NCBI GenBank assembly: GCA_026414525.1
Contig: JAOAIV010000003.1
Coordinates: 1-34,202, forward strand
Source of the DNA: Candidatus Bathyarchaeota archaeon
GTDB taxonomy: Archaea > Thermoproteota > Bathyarchaeia > Bathyarchaeales > Bathycorpusculaceae
DNA length: 34,202 bases
Direction of reading: 5' to 3'
The notes under the pieces were generated by a model that saw only the letters and a program-made list of their open reading frames with translations, had not been told where the DNA came from and did not search any database. The position numbers and the translations under genes are program-made. Of the stretch, positions 32,091 through 34,202 are shown one piece after another (position 1 is the stretch's first letter; every line of letters starts with the position of its first letter).

Positions 32091-32489
32091 CTACTTTGCG
32101 ATGATTGTATAAACAAACTTGTTACCTTTATCGGTCTGAAAAGCTATTTGGTACGTTCTGTCTGGAACAGAGGGTATGGCTACTCGCAGAATAGCTGAAC
32201 CTCCACTCCTTATTTGGCTTGAGCCAAGGATATAGATCACTGTTGCCGGTTTAGAGTTTACTTTCACGCTTCTCAGAACCGCAGTTTGGGTGCCATTATT
32301 GTATAATCGAACATCAATGTAAGCACGGTTTGGGCCCAGTCTGTGGGCTACAATTTGTACTTTGTTGTTCTGGTTGGTTGTTGGCAAGCCATTTATCCAA
32401 GCCATGGTAGCTAAAGAAATCGCAATTGCTATGCATAACAAAGTTTGTGCAAGCGACAGCGCGTTTTTCTTTATGCTTGGTTGAGGCAT
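32091..32489 (-). CDS. Membrane-anchored secreted or pilin-like protein
   Basis: This 132-residue protein has a basic N terminus (PSIKKN) and one hydrophobic helix (about 11-30), then an all-beta extracellular domain (VQIVAHRLGPNRAYIDVRLYNNGTQTAVLRSV). The layout resembles archaeal type IV pilin-like or archaellin-like proteins, but the canonical prepilin cleavage site is not clear, and a simple anchored beta-sandwich is equally possible. It is a single gene with no pilus machinery nearby. Confidence 0.55.
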   Translation of the reverse strand: MPQPSIKKNALSLAQTLLCIAIAISLATMAWINGLPTTNQNNKVQIVAHRLGPNRAYIDVRLYNNGTQTAVLRSVKVNSKPATVIYILGSSQIRSGGSAILRVAIPSVPDRTYQIAFQTDKGNKFVYTIIAK

Positions 32490-32629
32490 GTTGCACGTTT
32501 AGGCGGAAAATAATGGATATCGTTTATGAATTCAAAATCCGAATTAGCTTTCAAGCTTTGTTTTATTGCAGCTTATTGCTACAGAACATTTAAGTTTTAT
32601 TAGCGCCGTAATAATTTTACCTTCAAAGC

Positions 32630-32708
32630 GGGGTAGTCGTCTAGCTTGGTTTAGGATACCAGCCTGGGGCGTTGGCGATCCTGGGTTCAAATCCCAGCTA
32701 CCCCACCA
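32630..32708 (+). tRNA. tRNA-Pro (anticodon GGG), CCA encoded
   Basis: A complete cloverleaf is visible. Acceptor GGGGTAG (32630-32636) pairs with CTACCCC (32698-32704). The D-arm contains the GG of the D-loop. Anticodon stem CCAGC/GTTGG holds the loop CTGGGGC (anticodon GGG). Next come a five-base variable loop and a T-arm CTGGG/CCCAG with loop TTCAAAT. The discriminator is A32705, followed by a genome-encoded CCA (32706-32708). There is no intron. An AT-rich box around 32591-32602 is a probable promoter. The 227 bp downstream are strikingly G/T-rich on the plus strand, with several T-runs that can terminate the transcript. Confidence 0.95.
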
Positions 32709-32881
32709 CAATCAATTTCATTTGTATGTGTTTTGTGTTTCAGTGTTTGGCTAGGCTTGTTTGCTTTTTAACAATTTTTCTTGTAAAATATTTTGGGTTT
32801 TTTGTCGGGTGGTTTTGCGATATTAGCTGTTTTTGGGACGTTTGTGAAGTTTAATGTGGTGTTTTATGTAAATATATGCGC

Positions 32882-32941
32882 AAATGTTTGATTTTATATT
32901 AGAAATGTTTATATAACTTTAGTTTAAATGAACAAATGTTT
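32882..32941 (+). promoter_or_regulatory. Lrp promoter with TATA box and phased repeats
   Basis: GTTTATATAAC at 32907-32916 is a strong box A; transcription would start near 32935. The octamer AAATGTTT occurs three times, at 32882-32889, 32903-32910 and 32934-32941, spaced 21 and 31 bp, close to two and three helical turns. Such phasing on one face of DNA is what a multimeric Lrp-type repressor would bind, so autoregulation is likely. Confidence 0.55.
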
Positions 32942-33442
32942 AAAAAGATTCGCGTGAACCTTCGGGAAGTGATCAAAGTGCAAGGTAACTCTAGCGAAAA
33001 TTTGCATTCAGTTGATTTCCAACTTATCAACTTACTTCAAGAAGATTGCCGCCTAAGCTTCAATAAAATAGCCCGTAAACTCGGAATATCTGTAGGCACA
33101 GCTTTTAATCACGTCAAAAAACTAGAGAAAAAAGGTATTGTAAAAGGCTATACAGTACTTGTTGACTCTGCTAAACTTGGTTACACTTTAACTGTGTTAA
33201 TACTAATTCAAGCCGAAGGCGGCCAGCTTTCTGCTATTGAGCAGGAAATTGCTAAAACAGCCGACGCCTTGGCTGTGTACGATATTACCGGAGATTATGA
33301 CATTGCTGTAATCGCCCGTTTCAAAGATCGTGCTAGTTTGAATGCTTACGTAAAGAATTTGTTAGCCCATCCCCACATTAAACGGACAGTTACAAATGTT
33401 GCTCTCAATGTAGTCAAAGAAGATATGAGAGTTAAATTGTAG
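32936..33442 (+). CDS. Lrp/AsnC family transcriptional regulator
   Basis: This 168-residue protein has an N-terminal helix-turn-helix (about 28-75: SVDFQLINLLQEDCRLSFNKIARKLG ... VGTAFNHVKKLEKKGIVKGY) and a C-terminal ligand-binding RAM domain (about 82-160: LTVLILIQAEGG ... YDITGDYDIAVIARFKDRASL). These act as amino-acid-responsive octameric regulators. Two starts are credible: a nearly leaderless ATG 32936 (predicted transcript start about 32935), or GTG 32978, preceded by GTGATC that matches the anti-Shine-Dalgarno. The RHH gene follows after 19 bp, likely cotranscribed. Confidence 0.88.
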   Translation: MFKKIRVNLREVIKVQGNSSENLHSVDFQLINLLQEDCRLSFNKIARKLGISVGTAFNHVKKLEKKGIVKGYTVLVDSAKLGYTLTVLILIQAEGGQLSAIEQEIAKTADALAVYDITGDYDIAVIARFKDRASLNAYVKNLLAHPHIKRTVTNVALNVVKEDMRVKL

Positions 33443-33461
33443 TTAAGTATGAGGTGAAAAT

Positions 33462-34001
33462 ATGAACCCAACAAGAATAACGGTTGCTTTCGACGCTCCA
33501 ACTGCTGCTTTGCTTGAAAAGATCAGCAAAGAAGCTGATATATCCCAAAGTGAAGTGATGCGGCGGGCTCTGCGGTTTTACAGCGAAAACAAGGCATTAC
33601 TGGATCCAGTTATAAAAAAGAAAGTTTATGCTTACATGGATCTACTACTAAGTGGGGAACATGTTATTTTGGATGTGGATCATTGGTTGCTCTTTTTGAA
33701 TGTGATTGAGTCCTTGCCTGATCCGGAAAAATTTTGGACTGCGCATAGAAATATTGCGCAATCTCATAAAGACCAATTGAAAAGTAAGGTGCATACCGCT
33801 GAAGAAGTTTTAGCTCGGCTAGAAGCATGTAACTTTTTCAGAATAATAAAAAACTCTGAAAAAGATTTTACTTTGATTTTGGGGTCGGAGCAGCCGAAAA
33901 AGTTTGTCAAAATTCTTATCGAAGAGTTCTTTGCCGCAATTGGCGTGCGTGCTGATATTAGAGAGAACCTTTCAAAGCTAAACATTTACATAAAGCCGTA
34001 A
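33462..34001 (+). CDS. Ribbon-helix-helix (CopG-like) protein with unknown C-domain
   Basis: Residues 1-45 (RITVAFDAPTAALLEKISKEADISQSEVMRRALRFY) form a ribbon-helix-helix DNA-binding domain: a strand, then two helices. The remaining ~130 residues are an alpha/beta domain I do not recognise, possibly a sensor or multimerisation module. GAGGTGA at 33450-33456 precedes ATG 33462 by 5 nt. It forms a small regulatory operon with the Lrp gene. Confidence 0.75.
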   Translation: MNPTRITVAFDAPTAALLEKISKEADISQSEVMRRALRFYSENKALLDPVIKKKVYAYMDLLLSGEHVILDVDHWLLFLNVIESLPDPEKFWTAHRNIAQSHKDQLKSKVHTAEEVLARLEACNFFRIIKNSEKDFTLILGSEQPKKFVKILIEEFFAAIGVRADIRENLSKLNIYIKP

Positions 34002-34036
34002 ATAATGGACATACGCTCAAGTTTACATTGATTTTA

Positions 34037-34093
34037 TATATGATTTTTTATTTTTTCATAAAAATTATGAACAAATCATAAATAGCTTTATAT
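34037..34093 (+). promoter_or_regulatory. Nested palindromes and TATA box before truncated gene
   Basis: TTCATAA-AAA-TTATGAA (34055-34071) is a perfect 7-bp inverted repeat, nested inside a wider pair TATGATTT (34039-34046) / AAATCATA (34073-34080). TTTATATG at about 34087-34094 is a box A. The palindromes abut the TATA box, where a regulator such as the neighbouring Lrp or RHH protein could control the truncated gene at 34141. Confidence 0.45.
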
Positions 34094-34140
34094 GGCGTGT
34101 CTGTGCATTCCACAATAAAAAAATAAAATTGGGAAACATA

Positions 34141-34183
34141 ATGAAAATGACTTCAAAAGTTCGCAAAACAGCTGAAGTAGTAT
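34141..34183 (+). CDS. Truncated CDS at contig end
   Basis: A reading frame opens at ATG 34141 (MKMTSKVRKTAEVV) and runs into the adapter sequence at 34184. The basic start and the upstream TATA box and palindromes suggest a real gene, but 14 residues are too few for any identification. Confidence 0.4.
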
Positions 34184-34202
34184 CTGTCTCTTATACACAT
34201 CT
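34184..34202. other. Nextera/Tn5 mosaic-end adapter sequence (artefact)
   Basis: CTGTCTCTTATACACATCT is exactly the 19-bp Tn5 mosaic end used in Nextera libraries, in its reverse-complement form. It sits flush with the contig end, so it is untrimmed adapter and not genomic DNA. Confidence 0.97.

Noticed and set aside
32566-32854. Short hydrophobic frames across tRNA-Pro
   Set aside because: They run through the tRNA gene and the T/G-rich flank; the hydrophobicity is a by-product of T-rich codons.
1-34202. CRISPR array, insertion sequence, prophage or defence island
   Set aside because: No regularly spaced repeats, transposase, integrase or known defence genes are visible.

Overview
The window is archaeal. 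It encodes PCNA, FEN1, the two-subunit primase PriS/PriL, a GINS subunit, aIF2 alpha and gamma, Rpo7, Spt4, Nop10, aEF1-beta and ribosomal proteins L44e, S27e, S24e, S27ae and L38e. L38e and the gene order point to the TACK group. I think Bathyarchaeia or a relative is most likely, but that is inference. Both ends look like library artefacts: the first ~85 bases are about 73% GC and cut off a flavoprotein gene, and the last 19 bases are exactly the Nextera/Tn5 mosaic-end sequence. The window is therefore probably a whole metagenomic contig.

Layout. 1-4.1 kb: a truncated flavin reductase, a DedA-like membrane protein, an inositol-phosphatase/FBPase overlapping a metallophosphoesterase, a small heat-shock protein and a SWIM zinc-finger protein. 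4.1-6.5 kb: a zinc ribbon + aEF1-beta pair, FEN1, and the protein-isoaspartate methyltransferase gene pcm. 6.7-12.9 kb: a replication-to-translation cluster, PCNA-PriL-PriS-GINS then L44e-S27e-aIF2alpha-Nop10-PAC2. 13.0-16.0 kb (minus strand): PIN nuclease-Rpo7-Spt4-dephospho-CoA kinase-S24e-S27ae-SecB-like protein. 16.1-17.9 kb: a Nudix hydrolase and aIF2gamma. 18.2-22.2 kb: a tungsten aldehyde oxidoreductase with its four-cluster ferredoxin, a divergent MoaD/ThiS-like protein and a Xaa-Pro peptidase. 22.3-29.8 kb, accessory: an anchored glycosidase-like protein, small hypotheticals, a wHTH/membrane-protein pair, and a MacB-like ABC exporter flanked by two HtrA-type proteases. 29.9-34.2 kb: an unknown Cys-rich protein, L38e, a yeast-Ilv5-like ketol-acid reductoisomerase, a secreted or pilin-like protein, tRNA-Pro(GGG), an Lrp regulator with an RHH partner, and a truncated gene.

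The most notable observation is in pcm. Its reading frame is broken inside the conserved SAPHM active-site motif by 31 nt. The RNA there folds into an exact bulge-helix-bulge: a 4-bp helix, two 3-nt ACA bulges and a 6-bp inner stem. Cutting after the second base of each bulge restores the family motif and frame. This looks like a very short tRNA-type intron in an archaeal protein gene. A second unexpected item is a 49-bp element, 45/49 identical in two copies, each upstream of a transcription unit encoding an aIF2 subunit and in the same orientation relative to it. All statements rest on reading the sequence by eye; no searches or folding programs were run.
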